39,702 bases of DNA from JASFYU01 sp045046905. Its GTDB lineage: Bacteria > Bacteroidota > Bacteroidia > Flavobacteriales > Flavobacteriaceae. A program made the position numbers and the translations under genes. Location: positions 1 through 39,702 of the forward strand of contig JASFYU010000186.1 in the NCBI GenBank assembly GCA_045046905.1. Reading direction: 5' to 3'. Positions 24,622 to 33,869 of the stretch are shown one piece after another; positions within the stretch are counted from its first letter, which is position 1, and every line of letters starts with the position of its first letter. A model generated the notes under the pieces. That model ran no database searches. It worked only from the letters and a program-made list of their open reading frames with translations, and was not told the DNA's origin.

Positions 24622-25491
24622 ATGAAATTGAGGTCTTCTGAGCTTATCCTGAATGGCAATCAAAGTATTTACCACCTCAATGTACTACCCGAAGACATTT
24701 CAGATACCATTATTACCGTTGGTGATCCCGATCGAGTTTCCGATGTTTCTAAATATTTTGATTCTATTGAGCTCCGCAAGGGAAAACGTGAATTCTTAAC
24801 GCATACAGGAACATTAAATGGCCAACGCCTGAGTGTTATCTCAACGGGGATTGGAACTGACAATATCGATATTGTTTTGAATGAGCTCGATGCCCTCGCC
24901 AATATCGATTTTAAGACCGCTACCGTCAATAAAAATCAAATACGATTCAAGATTGTGCGTATCGGCACTTCGGGTGCAGTGCAAGCTGAAATCCCCATAG
25001 ATTCTTTCCTTTTAAGCGAGTACGCCATAGGACTTGACGGACTGCTACATTTCTATAAAAATGAAAATATTCAATATACTGAGTTTTCAAACGCCTTTGT
25101 AGAACACACCAATTGGTCCAAGTCTAAATCGGTACCCTATGTGGTGAAATGTGATGAATTATTGGCTGAAACATTGAATGACAATCGTATACGATTTGGC
25201 GTAACAGCAACTAATCCGGGCTTTTACGGACCACAGGGCCGTAGGCTTCGATTGCCTTTACAGGATGACTCCTTAAATTCAAAACTCACCTCATTTGAAC
25301 ATAAAGGAATGAAAATCACCAATTTAGAAATGGAAACGGCCGGTATATATGCCCTGTCAAGGCTCTTAGGACACCAATCAGTTTCTATGAATTGTATTCT
25401 GGCCAATAGGGTAACAGGAGAATTTTCTAAAAATCCAGAAAAAGCTGTAGATGCCTTGATTCAATATACTTTAGAAAAGCTGACACAATGA
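24622..25491 (+). CDS. Nucleoside phosphorylase (uridine/purine phosphorylase family)
   Basis: The protein has 289 residues. TIITVGDPDRVSDVSKYFD (about 32-50) is the phosphate-binding GDP-R start of the family. IGTSGAVQAEIPIDSFLLSEYAIGLDG and the ribose-binding NLEMETAGIYALSRLLG (MEMETAG signature) are intact. It splits a nucleoside with phosphate to base and ribose-1-phosphate in salvage. About 30 residues longer at the N-terminus than E. coli uridine phosphorylase. Its stop overlaps the next gene by four bases (ATGA), tying it to a binding-protein-like partner. Confidence 0.9.
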   Translation: MKLRSSELILNGNQSIYHLNVLPEDISDTIITVGDPDRVSDVSKYFDSIELRKGKREFLTHTGTLNGQRLSVISTGIGTDNIDIVLNELDALANIDFKTATVNKNQIRFKIVRIGTSGAVQAEIPIDSFLLSEYAIGLDGLLHFYKNENIQYTEFSNAFVEHTNWSKSKSVPYVVKCDELLAETLNDNRIRFGVTATNPGFYGPQGRRLRLPLQDDSLNSKLTSFEHKGMKITNLEMETAGIYALSRLLGHQSVSMNCILANRVTGEFSKNPEKAVDALIQYTLEKLTQ

Positions 25492-26342
25492 AAAAAGTGA
25501 ACATTATAGGGGTCCCCGAACACTTTAACATGCCTTGGCATTTGGCTATTGAAGAAGGGGCCTTTGAGGCTCGTGGCATCGACTTGCAGTGGACCGAAGT
25601 TCCTGAGGGTACCGGAAAAATGTGCCAAATGTTGGCAAGCGACGAAACTGATTTAGCCATTATTCTTACTGAAGGTCTTGTAAAGAGTATAACAGAGGGA
25701 AATTCTTCTAAAATAGTTCAGGAATATATTGCCTCTCCCCTTCTTTGGGGTATACATGTAGCATCTTCCAGTCCTTATATGCATATTTCTGACCTAAAAA
25801 ACACAAAGGCGGCAATCAGTCGGTTTGGTAGCGGCAGTCACCTTATGGCCTATGTAAACGCTCAAAAAGAGGGTTGGAACACCGCTTCATTAGCATTTGA
25901 AGTCATCAATACTTTAGACGGAGCCGTAAAAGCACTGATTAGCGGTACTGCCGATTATTTTATGTGGGAACATTTTACCACAAAACCTTTGGTAGATAAT
26001 GGCAGCTTTCGAAGATTGGGCGACTGCCCTACCCCATGGCCTTGTTTCGTCATAGCCGCAACCAACAGTTTTAGTATAGATAACTCCGGTGTTTTGAAAC
26101 ACATTTTAGAGGTTATAAATATATATACCAGTGAGTTTAAGTCTATTCCCAGTATGGATCACACCTTGGCCAATCGATACGAACAAAAACTAGAAGACAT
26201 TCAAGAATGGTTGTCGCTTACGCGCTGGAGCCAATCACAAATGGACGTACAAACATTTGAAAAAGTACAGCATACACTTATCGAATTAAAGCTGATTACT
26301 ACAAAATTAAACTATCGTGATATAGTAACCACAGGGTTTTAA
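25488..26342 (+). CDS. Cytosolic NMT1/THI5-like substrate-binding-fold protein
   Basis: The protein has 284 residues. The type 2 periplasmic-binding fold is recognisable (NIIGVPEHFNMPWHLAIEEGAFEARGIDLQWTEVPEGTGKMCQMLASDETDLAIILTEGLVKSI, then LKNTKAAISRFGSGSHLMAYVNA), as in NMT1/THI5 and in the Ca3427-like group. There is no signal peptide and no lipobox, and no permease or ATPase gene is near, so it probably does not feed an ABC importer. Tightly coupled behind the nucleoside phosphorylase, it may bind or transform a base or pyrimidine precursor in the cytosol. This is inference; the fold call is firm. Confidence 0.83.
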   Translation: MKKVNIIGVPEHFNMPWHLAIEEGAFEARGIDLQWTEVPEGTGKMCQMLASDETDLAIILTEGLVKSITEGNSSKIVQEYIASPLLWGIHVASSSPYMHISDLKNTKAAISRFGSGSHLMAYVNAQKEGWNTASLAFEVINTLDGAVKALISGTADYFMWEHFTTKPLVDNGSFRRLGDCPTPWPCFVIAATNSFSIDNSGVLKHILEVINIYTSEFKSIPSMDHTLANRYEQKLEDIQEWLSLTRWSQSQMDVQTFEKVQHTLIELKLITTKLNYRDIVTTGF

Positions 26343-26543
26343 TCGCCTAAACGTTGTTGCTGGTTGTTCGTTGCTAGTTTCTAATTTTTCACCATTCATC
26401 TTTCTATTTTCCTTTTTTTATTGCTAACTGCTCATTGTTCACTTTCCCCTTTCAATTCTCAGCTGATAACAAACAGTTTGCTTCGTGCCTCGCAAGGACG
26501 TTCTATTTCACTGCTCACTGCCAACTGTTCACTATTATCTACT
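26343..26543. repeat. Low-complexity and GCTTCGT repeat tract
   Basis: The tract is made of degenerate units such as TTGCTAACTGCTCATTGTTC, with one copy of the dispersed repeat at 26467-26500 (31 of 34 bases equal to 11145-11178). It runs up to the target duplication of the MITE. No gene. Confidence 0.7.
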
Positions 26544-26548
26544 TTCCA

Positions 26549-26810
26549 ACCTGAGTTCGACCTAAGGTTTAATCTACAGAATACAAATAAAAGCTAAGAT
26601 TTGAAATGGGAAATTTGAAGGAATATCTGGATATTTCAAAAATTTTACATGATAAGGTTGCCTTTTATCTGTATTTCCTTCGGATTTGATAATTTTTTTC
26701 CACTTCTCGTCTAATTTTATCAAATTAACCCGCTAGTCTTTCTAAAATTGAGCTTCGAATTGAATAAAAAAGCATCTAAACTGTAAACAAATCTTAGGTC
26801 GAACTCAGGT
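26549..26810. mobile_element. 262-bp MITE with terminal inverted repeats and 5-bp target duplication
   Basis: The two ends are perfect inverted copies of ACCTGAGTTCGACCTAAG, and pairing continues with some mismatches to about 30 bases. The flanks are TTCCA at 26544-26548 and TTCCA again at 26811-26815, a 5-bp target duplication. Inside there is no ORF but a second inverted repeat (AGAATACAAATAAAAGC against GCCTTTTATCTGTATTTCC). It must be moved by a transposase elsewhere. It sits nine bases past the stop of ung. I cannot name the parent IS family with confidence. Confidence 0.85.
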
Positions 26811-26823
26811 TTCCAATAAAAAC

Positions 26824-27489
26824 TCACCAAGCAATAGGGGTTTTTTCTATTTTTTGAAGAAGTTGGTTTGTTTTGCTGAAATGCCGGTTTCCAAACCAAT
26901 AGCCACGATTGGCACTAAGGGGTGAGGGATGACCAGAGGTTAAAATATGATGTTTGCTACTATCGATCAAGGCCGATTTCTTTTTAGCAAAGCCACCCCA
27001 TAACAAAAACACAACCTCTTCTTTCTCCTTTGAAACATGGCGTATTACGGCATCGGTAAAGGTTTCCCACCCTTTGTTTTGATGGCTTGCCGCTTGATGG
27101 GCCTTAACGGTCAAGGTAGCATTGAGCAATAATACACCCTGATCTGCCCAGCGTTCGAGATTGCCACTTTTCGGATAGGGTATTTTTAGATCGGTCTCGA
27201 TTTCCTTAAAAATATTGATAAGTGAAGGCGGATGTCGAATACCGTCCTTTACCGAAAAGCAAAGTCCGTTCGCCTGATTAGGCCCATGATAGGGGTCTTG
27301 GCCAATGATGACCACTTTAGTTTCCTCAAAAGAGGAATGGTCAAAGGCAGCAAAAATATCTTTTCGCTGGGGGTAGCAACTGTATTTTGTGTATTCCTCC
27401 TGTATAAATTGGGTCAGATCTGAAAAATAGGGCTGTTCGAACTCTGATGATAGCTGCCGTTTCCAACTTTTATGCAGGTTTGTATTCAT
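26824..27489 (-). CDS. ung: Uracil-DNA glycosylase, family 1
   Basis: The protein has 221 residues, the normal length. The water-activating loop is GQDPYHGPNQANGLCFSV with catalytic Asp 65, the uracil pocket Asn in LLNATLTV (near 123), and the DNA-intercalation loop HPSPLSANRGYWFGNRHF with His 187. It cuts uracil from DNA to begin base-excision repair. A repeat lies directly before the start (27501-27550), and a MITE directly behind the stop, so both gene borders have been shaped by repeats. Confidence 0.97.
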   Translation of the reverse strand: MNTNLHKSWKRQLSSEFEQPYFSDLTQFIQEEYTKYSCYPQRKDIFAAFDHSSFEETKVVIIGQDPYHGPNQANGLCFSVKDGIRHPPSLINIFKEIETDLKIPYPKSGNLERWADQGVLLLNATLTVKAHQAASHQNKGWETFTDAVIRHVSKEKEEVVFLLWGGFAKKKSALIDSSKHHILTSGHPSPLSANRGYWFGNRHFSKTNQLLQKIEKTPIAW

Positions 27490-27864
27490 AAATAGATACT
27501 ACTTTTTATTCCCACCAGTGGGTTTAACCTGTCTATGCCGGCAGGCAGGTACCCTGATGCCCGACTACCGCAGGCAGGCTTGCATCGGAATGTTAAAGTT
27601 TGTTCCTTTTAATACCTCGTGGGCCTGCCTTTGTCCTTAGGCAGGCTTGTCCAGAGGTGGTTTACTTCTAGCCTTCGTTTCACATCATGACGAATCTTGA
27701 CAGAGGCCAGTTTTTATGATGAATAGTTGATATAGAAGTTGCATTCAAAAATAGGTAAAAACTTCGGGAAGGTTTGATTCTATACGGAGGTGAAAAGCTA
27801 AAAAATCTCTTTAATTCCGGTATCGGATATGAAAATTAATTAAAATATGACAAAAAATGCATAC
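27490..27864. repeat. GC-rich repeat cluster between ung and the lipoprotein genes
   Basis: 27501-27550 is the inverted copy of 21579-21627. It is followed by more pieces with the same GCAGGC/GCCTGC theme: CCGCAGGCAGGCTTGC (27569-27584), and the hairpin GCCTGCCT-8 bases-AGGCAGGC (27624-27647). It is distinct in GC content from the AT-rich surroundings and looks like REP-type DNA. From about 27650 on there is nothing I can identify. Confidence 0.65.
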
Positions 27865-28911
27865 CTATCGCGATAGCTGTTGCGCCAACAATACTTCATT
27901 TTGTGTAGACCTGTAATTTAGGGCATCTAAATACCGCAAAGAATCTTTGTTCTTGAATTCGGCAACCGATTTTGAGGCCCATTCAATGGCGAGCTCCAGA
28001 TTGTTGGTTACTTCATTGTAAACGGCCATATTGTAACAGGCCTTGCTTCGTATTCTGGCTTTTTCATTGGTTATCTCCAACTTCCAAAGAAAGGCAGCGG
28101 CCTGCCAATCTCCATTTTTTGCTTTTTCATCGGCTTCGGCAAAATTATCGGTACCCCGAACAAAATAGTCTCTGTTTACATCAAGTTCATAGGGTTGTAA
28201 CCTAAGTCCGTAAGAGCTGCCATTACTCTTGCTTTTAGATATAATCGAATCTGTTCGATTACCTATGGATTGTAATGCCCGTAAGGGACTCCTACCCTTT
28301 GCAGTAGATACTAGTCGATCGTTTAAGGTAAACTCATCAATAATCTGTTTGTTTAAAGGGTCGTAAATTCGCCACCCATTTTCTATTAGGGTTTCCAAGG
28401 TAATCTCATGACCTGACACCCTGATTTTTTCACGCATAAGGCCATGTTCCTCCATTTTGGTCTTTTTGACCGAAACTTTGGTATCGGTCTCATAGGAGGC
28501 CAGGGAGAAAATGGCATCAAGATTATATTTTTCACATAAAGAGCCTAGGTTTGTCCATGAAATACCTGTAGAAACTGAACCAAAGTCTTTCATATGCTCA
28601 GGTATATGACTTAAAAGCTGAACCGTATCAAAGCGTTTGTCTTTCTGTAGCTCCTGCAGTAATCCTGACAGGGCGGCATCGACACCTTTTTCGGCCAACC
28701 AATAATTTTGTTTGTATACTATTCGAGTAATCTTATCACTATGTTCAGCATGTACAATCGGGGTACTGCGATCAATAATACCAATTCTTTTGATTTGTCG
28801 CGAAAGTGTTACCGGGGCCGGTTCCATAGTGCGAATGATTACTTGATTGGTGCTGCTACAAGCGGTAATAAATATCGTTAAGGTTAAGAAAACAAAGTAA
28901 ATATTTCTCAT
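27865..28911 (-). CDS. DUF6340-like lipoprotein, second of a tandem pair
   Basis: The protein has 348 residues. Lipobox FITAC (Cys 18). The mature part starts with PAPVTLSRQIKRIGIIDRSTP and continues with a Rossmann-like start, ALSGLLQELQKDKRFDTVQLLS and LCEKYNLDAIFSLASYETDTKVS, then NGWRIYDPLNKQIIDEFTLND. The C-terminal 100 residues form TPR-like helices (NFAEADEKAKNGDWQAAAFLWKLEITN, ARIRSKACYNMAVYNEVTNNLELAIEWASKSV). The family call comes from this known Bacteroidota layout. It is a duplicate of the gene 40 bases upstream. Role unknown, probably in the outer-membrane lipoprotein pool. Confidence 0.83.
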   Translation of the reverse strand: MRNIYFVFLTLTIFITACSSTNQVIIRTMEPAPVTLSRQIKRIGIIDRSTPIVHAEHSDKITRIVYKQNYWLAEKGVDAALSGLLQELQKDKRFDTVQLLSHIPEHMKDFGSVSTGISWTNLGSLCEKYNLDAIFSLASYETDTKVSVKKTKMEEHGLMREKIRVSGHEITLETLIENGWRIYDPLNKQIIDEFTLNDRLVSTAKGRSPLRALQSIGNRTDSIISKSKSNGSSYGLRLQPYELDVNRDYFVRGTDNFAEADEKAKNGDWQAAAFLWKLEITNEKARIRSKACYNMAVYNEVTNNLELAIEWASKSVAEFKNKDSLRYLDALNYRSTQNEVLLAQQLSR

Positions 28912-28951
28912 GGATATTGTATTTCAAAGGTTATCGGCGGTAGACTTTGGC

Positions 28952-30001
28952 CTAGCGAGACAGCTGTTGTTCCAAAGCCTGGCTCTGTGCAAATCTGTAT
29001 TTCAAGATGTTCAAATACCGCAGGGCATTCTTATTTTTATAGTTGGTATAGGATTTTGAGGCCCAATCCATGGCCGTGTTCAAATCGCCATTTATTTCGT
29101 TAATAATCGCCATATTGTAACAGGCTCTACCTGCTATTTTCGGGTCGGCATTCCCTAATTCTTGTTCCCAATACTTTGCTGCACCGTCCCAATCTCCGGT
29201 TTGTGCCATTCTTTTGGCGATACTAAAATTCTCAGTACCTCGAACAAAATAATCTCTTGTAAGCCTGTGTTTGTGTGGTAATAATCGTAGCCCATAGGCA
29301 CTTCCCATATTTCGGCTGTACTGTATTACCGTTTCGTTTCTGTACATTACGGCCTCAATGGCCTTCACAGGATTGATTCCTTTTCCGACCGAAACAATAT
29401 GTTTATTGAACGTAAACGCATCGATTATCTCTTTGTTTCTTGGGTTATAAATGCGCCAGCCGTTTCTAATATGCGTATTCAATGATACTTCATGGGCCGG
29501 TACCGATACCTTTATCCCAAAACTGTTGGGTAGTTGCATCGTACTTAGTTTATAAGAGGCTTTTGTGTCAGTATCATAAAAGGCAAGCGAAAAAATAGCC
29601 TCTACCCCATTGGCTTCACAAAGTGCTTCGACAATATCCCAGGACAAAGCTGCCGGAAACACGCCAAGACCTTTTCGGATTTCATCGGAGCCATTGATAA
29701 TTTCTACTTCTTCAAAGCGATTATCGCGTAGCAATTCATGTTTCAGGGCAGAGATTGCCGCCTCTGAACCTTTGCGGTCTAGGTTAAGGCCTTCGGCAGA
29801 TAGTATCTTGTCGATTTTATCGATTTGTTTATTTGCTTCAGAGGGCAAACTTCTGTTGATTATGCCTATAGTGCTAATGTCAGTGGGTAGGTATACGGGA
29901 GCAGGATCTATGGCTCCCATAGTCAAGGTGTTGGTGGCACCACAGGCGGTAAAAAGTAGGAATAGGCCCATATAGGCCATGATTCGACTATGATTTTTCA
30001 T
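28952..30001 (-). CDS. DUF6340-like lipoprotein, first of a tandem pair
   Basis: The protein has 349 residues, same layout as its neighbour: lipobox LFTAC (Cys 20), PAPVYLPTDISTIGIINRSLPSE, AISALKHELLRDNRFEEVEI, LCEANGVEAIFSLAFYDTDTKAS, NGWRIYNPRNKEIIDAFTFN, and a TPR-like end (NFSIAKRMAQTGDWDGAAKYWEQELGN, CYNMAIINEINGDLNTAMDWASKSYTNYKNKNALRYLNILKYR). Blocks align through the full length, so this is an old tandem duplication kept in one transcript. The two C-termini (QLSR) are identical. Confidence 0.83.
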   Translation of the reverse strand: MKNHSRIMAYMGLFLLFTACGATNTLTMGAIDPAPVYLPTDISTIGIINRSLPSEANKQIDKIDKILSAEGLNLDRKGSEAAISALKHELLRDNRFEEVEIINGSDEIRKGLGVFPAALSWDIVEALCEANGVEAIFSLAFYDTDTKASYKLSTMQLPNSFGIKVSVPAHEVSLNTHIRNGWRIYNPRNKEIIDAFTFNKHIVSVGKGINPVKAIEAVMYRNETVIQYSRNMGSAYGLRLLPHKHRLTRDYFVRGTENFSIAKRMAQTGDWDGAAKYWEQELGNADPKIAGRACYNMAIINEINGDLNTAMDWASKSYTNYKNKNALRYLNILKYRFAQSQALEQQLSR

Positions 30002-30236
30002 TGGGACTCTGGTTTGTTTAATGTTCTAAGGCGTAAAAATGCCCTGAAAACAATGGTTATCCCTACCTAAACATCAAAACCATAGAGAATATTGCCTCTC
30101 GGCCTAATTTTAGAAGGCACTGGTATAGGCATTTTAAGCCATTCAGGGTTTTGATATACCCACTTCACCGCTACGATAAATTTCCACGTTCACTGAAATG
30201 AGACGTAAAGAGATGCCTAGGGTGTTCAACTCATTG

Positions 30237-30665
30237 TTATACAACCACTGCTTTATTATGTATAATATATTCTTGTGGAGATAAGCCAGTGATTTTTTTA
30301 AAAGCACTAAAAAAGGGGTTGTATGAAGAAAAGCCTGTTTTGTAGGCAAGGGATTCTAGCGTGTTCCTTTTTAGATACCCATCATCGATCAGGCTTAGGG
30401 CATCTTTGATCCTACTGCTCATTCTATATTCTGAAAATGAAATTTTGGAATGGTATTTAAATAAATAGACAATATGGCTGGTGGGCACGCCCATTTTATG
30501 GGCAATATCGGTATGTGTGGTTTTAGAATCCCGAAAAACAAGGTACATATAGTTTAGTTTATCGATTACATCGGCATAGGTAAGAATATTGGACTTTATT
30601 TTCTCTTGCAGGCGTACATCTTGATCTCCTTTTAGATTCGGTGCGGACAGCTCCCAGTTATCCAT
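30237..30665 (-). CDS. Short AraC-family DNA-binding protein
   Basis: The protein has 142 residues. The last 100 form the double helix-turn-helix of AraC regulators: THTDIAHKMGVPTSHIVYLFKYHSKISFSEYRMSSRIKDALSLIDDGYLKRNTLESLAYKTGFSSYNPFFSAFKKITGLSPQEY. No sensor domain is present and the frame closes 13 codons upstream of the ATG, so it is a DNA-binding-domain-only protein or the stump of a longer gene. It neighbours the dead IS200-type copy. Target genes unknown. Confidence 0.85.
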   Translation of the reverse strand: MDNWELSAPNLKGDQDVRLQEKIKSNILTYADVIDKLNYMYLVFRDSKTTHTDIAHKMGVPTSHIVYLFKYHSKISFSEYRMSSRIKDALSLIDDGYLKRNTLESLAYKTGFSSYNPFFSAFKKITGLSPQEYIIHNKAVVV

Positions 30666-30825
30666 AGTATTAACAATATGTGGTTTGCTAATAAAAGCAG
30701 TTTTTCATTGAGTATGGGAAGGCCGTATAGTATTTCAAAGGAAATTAAAATTTTGAAATAAATAAACAACCACGGTTAAAAACGGTGGCTTTGGTTTTCA
30801 GATTAGACTCAAAGGGTTATACCAC

Positions 30826-31235
30826 TCATTTCGAATCATGATGTTCTTGATATTTTACATATCGCCTTATTATAGCTTCATTCAATCCAACTGTACTTAC
30901 AAAATAACCCCTTGACCAAAAATGATTGCCCCAATACGGCTTTTGTTTCAAGTTGGGATAGGTTTTGAAAAGCTTGATCGCCATCTTTCCTTTAATACTC
31001 ACATATACTTAGAAATTGAAACCTTGGGTGGAATCGAACAGACCTAATGAATGTGACCTTTTTGTACATTCAATTCAATTATCTGTACATCTTTCCATGA
31101 ACTGATTAGTTACAAATCATGTTCCACCAATGATTTGACCATTCCTTCAAGTATTTGAAATTGATACTTTGGAGTGAAAACTATGTCATAGTCACATTTG
31201 TAATATACATGTGTTAATTTTCTATATTTATTTAT
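30826..31235 (-). pseudogene. IS200/IS605-type TnpA transposase, degenerate
   Basis: Joining frames on the minus strand gives a nearly complete Y1 transposase: NKYRKLTHVYYKCDYDIVFTPKYQFQIL at the N-terminus, the HUH region as KGHIH (usually DHIH), VCSIPPKVSISKYM, then KPYWGNHFWSRGYFVSTVG, and RRYVKYQEHHD with the catalytic Tyr. Three in-frame stops (the first at 31110-31112, then TAG directly after GHIH and TGA after SKYM) and one frameshift near 31000 destroy it, and the original ATG at 31233-31235 now reads ATA. No tnpB is visible. Confidence 0.85.
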
Positions 31236-31410
31236 CTTAAAAAGTTTTAGAAGGCAAACCTGAAAAATGGCAAAGCCTTTAATACATGACCCCGTCAAAG
31301 ACGATGGTTTTTCAATGAGAAATAAAACTCGTGACGAGCGCAGTCAAAGTACCAAATCACAAATGATTTCTTATTTTTAACGTATTAAGTATTTATTTCA
31401 ATCCGAACAT

Positions 31411-33435
31411 ATGACGGACATCAATAAGAGTTGCCGAAAAATCATGGGGCTATTGGCATGCCTTTTGTTCATCGCTTGCAAAAACGAAGTAAAAAAGAAG
31501 GCCATTCTGGTCGAGGCAGAAAGTTTTGGTACTTGGGGAGGCTGGGTTCTCGACCAGCAGTCAATCGACCAAATGGGCTCTGCCTATCTTATGGCGCACG
31601 GATTGGGCCTCAAAGTCGAAGATGCGAAAACGATAGTGAAATTAGATGAGCCAGGCACCTATAGAGTATGGGTTCGAACAAGGGACTGGTCAGCCCCATG
31701 GAAAACGGAAGAATACGAGAACGATACCGTGATGCGGGCAGTTGGTTTTCCGGGGAAGTTTCAAATTTTGTTAGATGGCAAGGCCCTAGATACCATATTC
31801 GGAACAAAAGGTAATGAATGGTACTGGCAAGATGGCGGAACCATTTCCAATTCAAAACCGTCAGTTGAACTTTCACTTCACGACCTTACCGGATTCAACG
31901 GGCGCTGCGATGCCATCATTTTTAGCAATGATTTGAAATTTGTCCCGCCGAATGAATTGGAGCTCATGACAGGCTTTCGACAAAAACTCTTGGGAACAAC
32001 GAATACTATCGATAAAGGATTTTACGATGTCGTCGTCGTCGGAGGAGGAATTGCCGGAATCACTACCGCTATAAGTGCCGCTAGACTTGGAAACACCGTT
32101 GCTTTGATTCAAAACCGACCTGTTCTCGGGGGAAATAATAGTTCTGAGGTGCGCGTTGGACTCTCGGGACTTATTCATCAAGAACCCTATTCAAATATTG
32201 GAAATCTTGTAGACGAAATCTCCCCCCTAGGCCATTGGACCTATTGGGATGCTCAAAAGAACCCTAATACCGAAAGAAGCCAAAAAATTATTGAGGCAGT
32301 GGAGAACGATACTATTCTCAAACTTCACAACGCGGCACCAAAAGAGAATTATCAGGATGATAAAAAGCTAAATGCAGTTTTGGCCGAAAAAAACATCACA
32401 CTTTTTCTAAATACCCACATGAACGGCGTGGAAATGGAAGGCGATAAAATTATTTCCGTCAATACCATAAATCTAAAAACATCGGAAAGACAGAATGTTA
32501 AAGGAACACTTTTTGTCGATTGCACTGGGGACGGAAATCTCGGATTTGCGGCGGGGGCTCATTTTAGACAAGGTAGAGAACCCCGTTCATTGACCTTTGA
32601 GACGTTAGCTCCGGCAAAAGAGGACCAATTGTTGATGGGTTCTTCTATGCAATGGGTCGCCGAACGCTCAACCGAAAATCCGCCTTTTCCAAAAAAAATA
32701 CCATGGGCGGTTCAGTTCAATGAGAATACCTGTGTGCCTACTGACAAAGGCGATTGGGACTGGGAAACCGGTGCGGACCGGGATCAAGCGACGGAGACGG
32801 AGCGCATACGTGATTATGCTTTGCGGATTATCTTCGGAAATTGGGCGATTTTAAAGCACCATTCCAGTAAAGCAGCGGAATTTCAAAAATACAAAGACCT
32901 ATCCCTGCAATGGATAGCTTATATTGCTGGAAAAAGAGAATCACGGAGGTTAATGGGCGATATTATCCTTAAACAACAAGATATAGAAGAAGACAAACCG
33001 TATCCGGATGCATCGGTTACAACAACATGGACGATAGACCTTCACTATCCCAAAAAGCTAAAATGTGCCTGCGACGCCTTTATGTCGAACGCCGACCATG
33101 TTGAAATTAAACCCTATCCCATTCCTTATCGCACCCTTTATTCTCGAAATATTGAAAACCTTATGATGGCCGGGCGAAATATAAGTGTAACCCATGTTGC
33201 TTTGGGTACTGTTAGGGTACAACGAACTACCGGAATGATGGGCGAAGTTGTCGGCATGGCCACTTCGTTATGTAAAAAACACCAAACCACTCCAAGAGGA
33301 GTTTACGAAAACCACCTCCCAGAGCTAATCGAATTAATGAAAAATGGGATTCCCGCTCCTACAGATGCCCCTTCTAAGTTGATGTACTATACCGATAAAC
33401 TTCATGCAGATAAAATACAAACCACCAAAATGTGA
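31411..33435 (+). CDS. FAD-dependent oxidoreductase with N-terminal carbohydrate-binding-like domain, lipoprotein
   Basis: The protein has 674 residues. Lipobox LLFIAC (Cys 23). Residues about 30-180 form a beta-sandwich with LVEAESFGTWGGWVLD and GTYRVWVRTRDW, as in golvesin/CBM-like domains. From about 204 a Rossmann fold begins (DVVVVGGGIAGITTAISAARLG, then RPVLGGNNSSEVRVG) of the FAD_oxidored type, with TLFVDCTGDGNLGFAAGA and, near the end, NLMMAGRNISVTHVALGTVRVQRTTGMMGEVVG. It is exported and should oxidise a sugar or similar polyol at the cell surface or in the periplasm. It opens a plus-strand block that includes a sugar permease. Exact reaction unknown. Confidence 0.88.
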   Translation: MTDINKSCRKIMGLLACLLFIACKNEVKKKAILVEAESFGTWGGWVLDQQSIDQMGSAYLMAHGLGLKVEDAKTIVKLDEPGTYRVWVRTRDWSAPWKTEEYENDTVMRAVGFPGKFQILLDGKALDTIFGTKGNEWYWQDGGTISNSKPSVELSLHDLTGFNGRCDAIIFSNDLKFVPPNELELMTGFRQKLLGTTNTIDKGFYDVVVVGGGIAGITTAISAARLGNTVALIQNRPVLGGNNSSEVRVGLSGLIHQEPYSNIGNLVDEISPLGHWTYWDAQKNPNTERSQKIIEAVENDTILKLHNAAPKENYQDDKKLNAVLAEKNITLFLNTHMNGVEMEGDKIISVNTINLKTSERQNVKGTLFVDCTGDGNLGFAAGAHFRQGREPRSLTFETLAPAKEDQLLMGSSMQWVAERSTENPPFPKKIPWAVQFNENTCVPTDKGDWDWETGADRDQATETERIRDYALRIIFGNWAILKHHSSKAAEFQKYKDLSLQWIAYIAGKRESRRLMGDIILKQQDIEEDKPYPDASVTTTWTIDLHYPKKLKCACDAFMSNADHVEIKPYPIPYRTLYSRNIENLMMAGRNISVTHVALGTVRVQRTTGMMGEVVGMATSLCKKHQTTPRGVYENHLPELIELMKNGIPAPTDAPSKLMYYTDKLHADKIQTTKM

Positions 33436-33869
33436 TTTCCCGTCAGACGAACGTTATGAATTGCTGGGGCAGATATTGATTATTTAAGGCGATATTTACC
33501 ATGCTTCTGACTCTTGATACGAATCAAATAAAAATAACGTCGATTGCCGATATTATCCCGAAATAAAACATCATTGTCTTCTCTCCACATTATGATGATG
33601 TTTTTTTATGCTCAGCGGTTATATCCTAAATTTGAAAAAGGCCGGAATATTGGATGCCAAGTCCTTTAAGATTAAACTCATTATTTTCACGTATCAATTA
33701 TCAGGTTGGTGAGGATAGCGCAAATTTTGACCCTTCGTTGGAACATGTACAACATGCTACTGGTATTCGACTCATCGAAGATCAAAATTGCAAGGATGAA
33801 CTATTCGGCGATTTCGGTTATTTGTATGGGGTTTTGGGCGAAAAGTAGTGTTTTGTTAGGGAAAAATCA
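33436..33869. other. Intergenic, possible degenerate gene
   Basis: There are 434 bases with only short ORFs, the longest 64 codons at 33654-33848 (ending FGDFGYLYGVLGEK). A second frame (33608-33712, MLSGYILNLKKAGILDAKSFK) overlaps it. They could be pieces of a decayed gene. I cannot identify it. Confidence 0.35.

Noticed and set aside
33654..33848. A 64-codon ORF as a real gene
   Set aside because: It has no recognisable domain and overlaps another reading frame of similar quality; treated as a possible remnant only.
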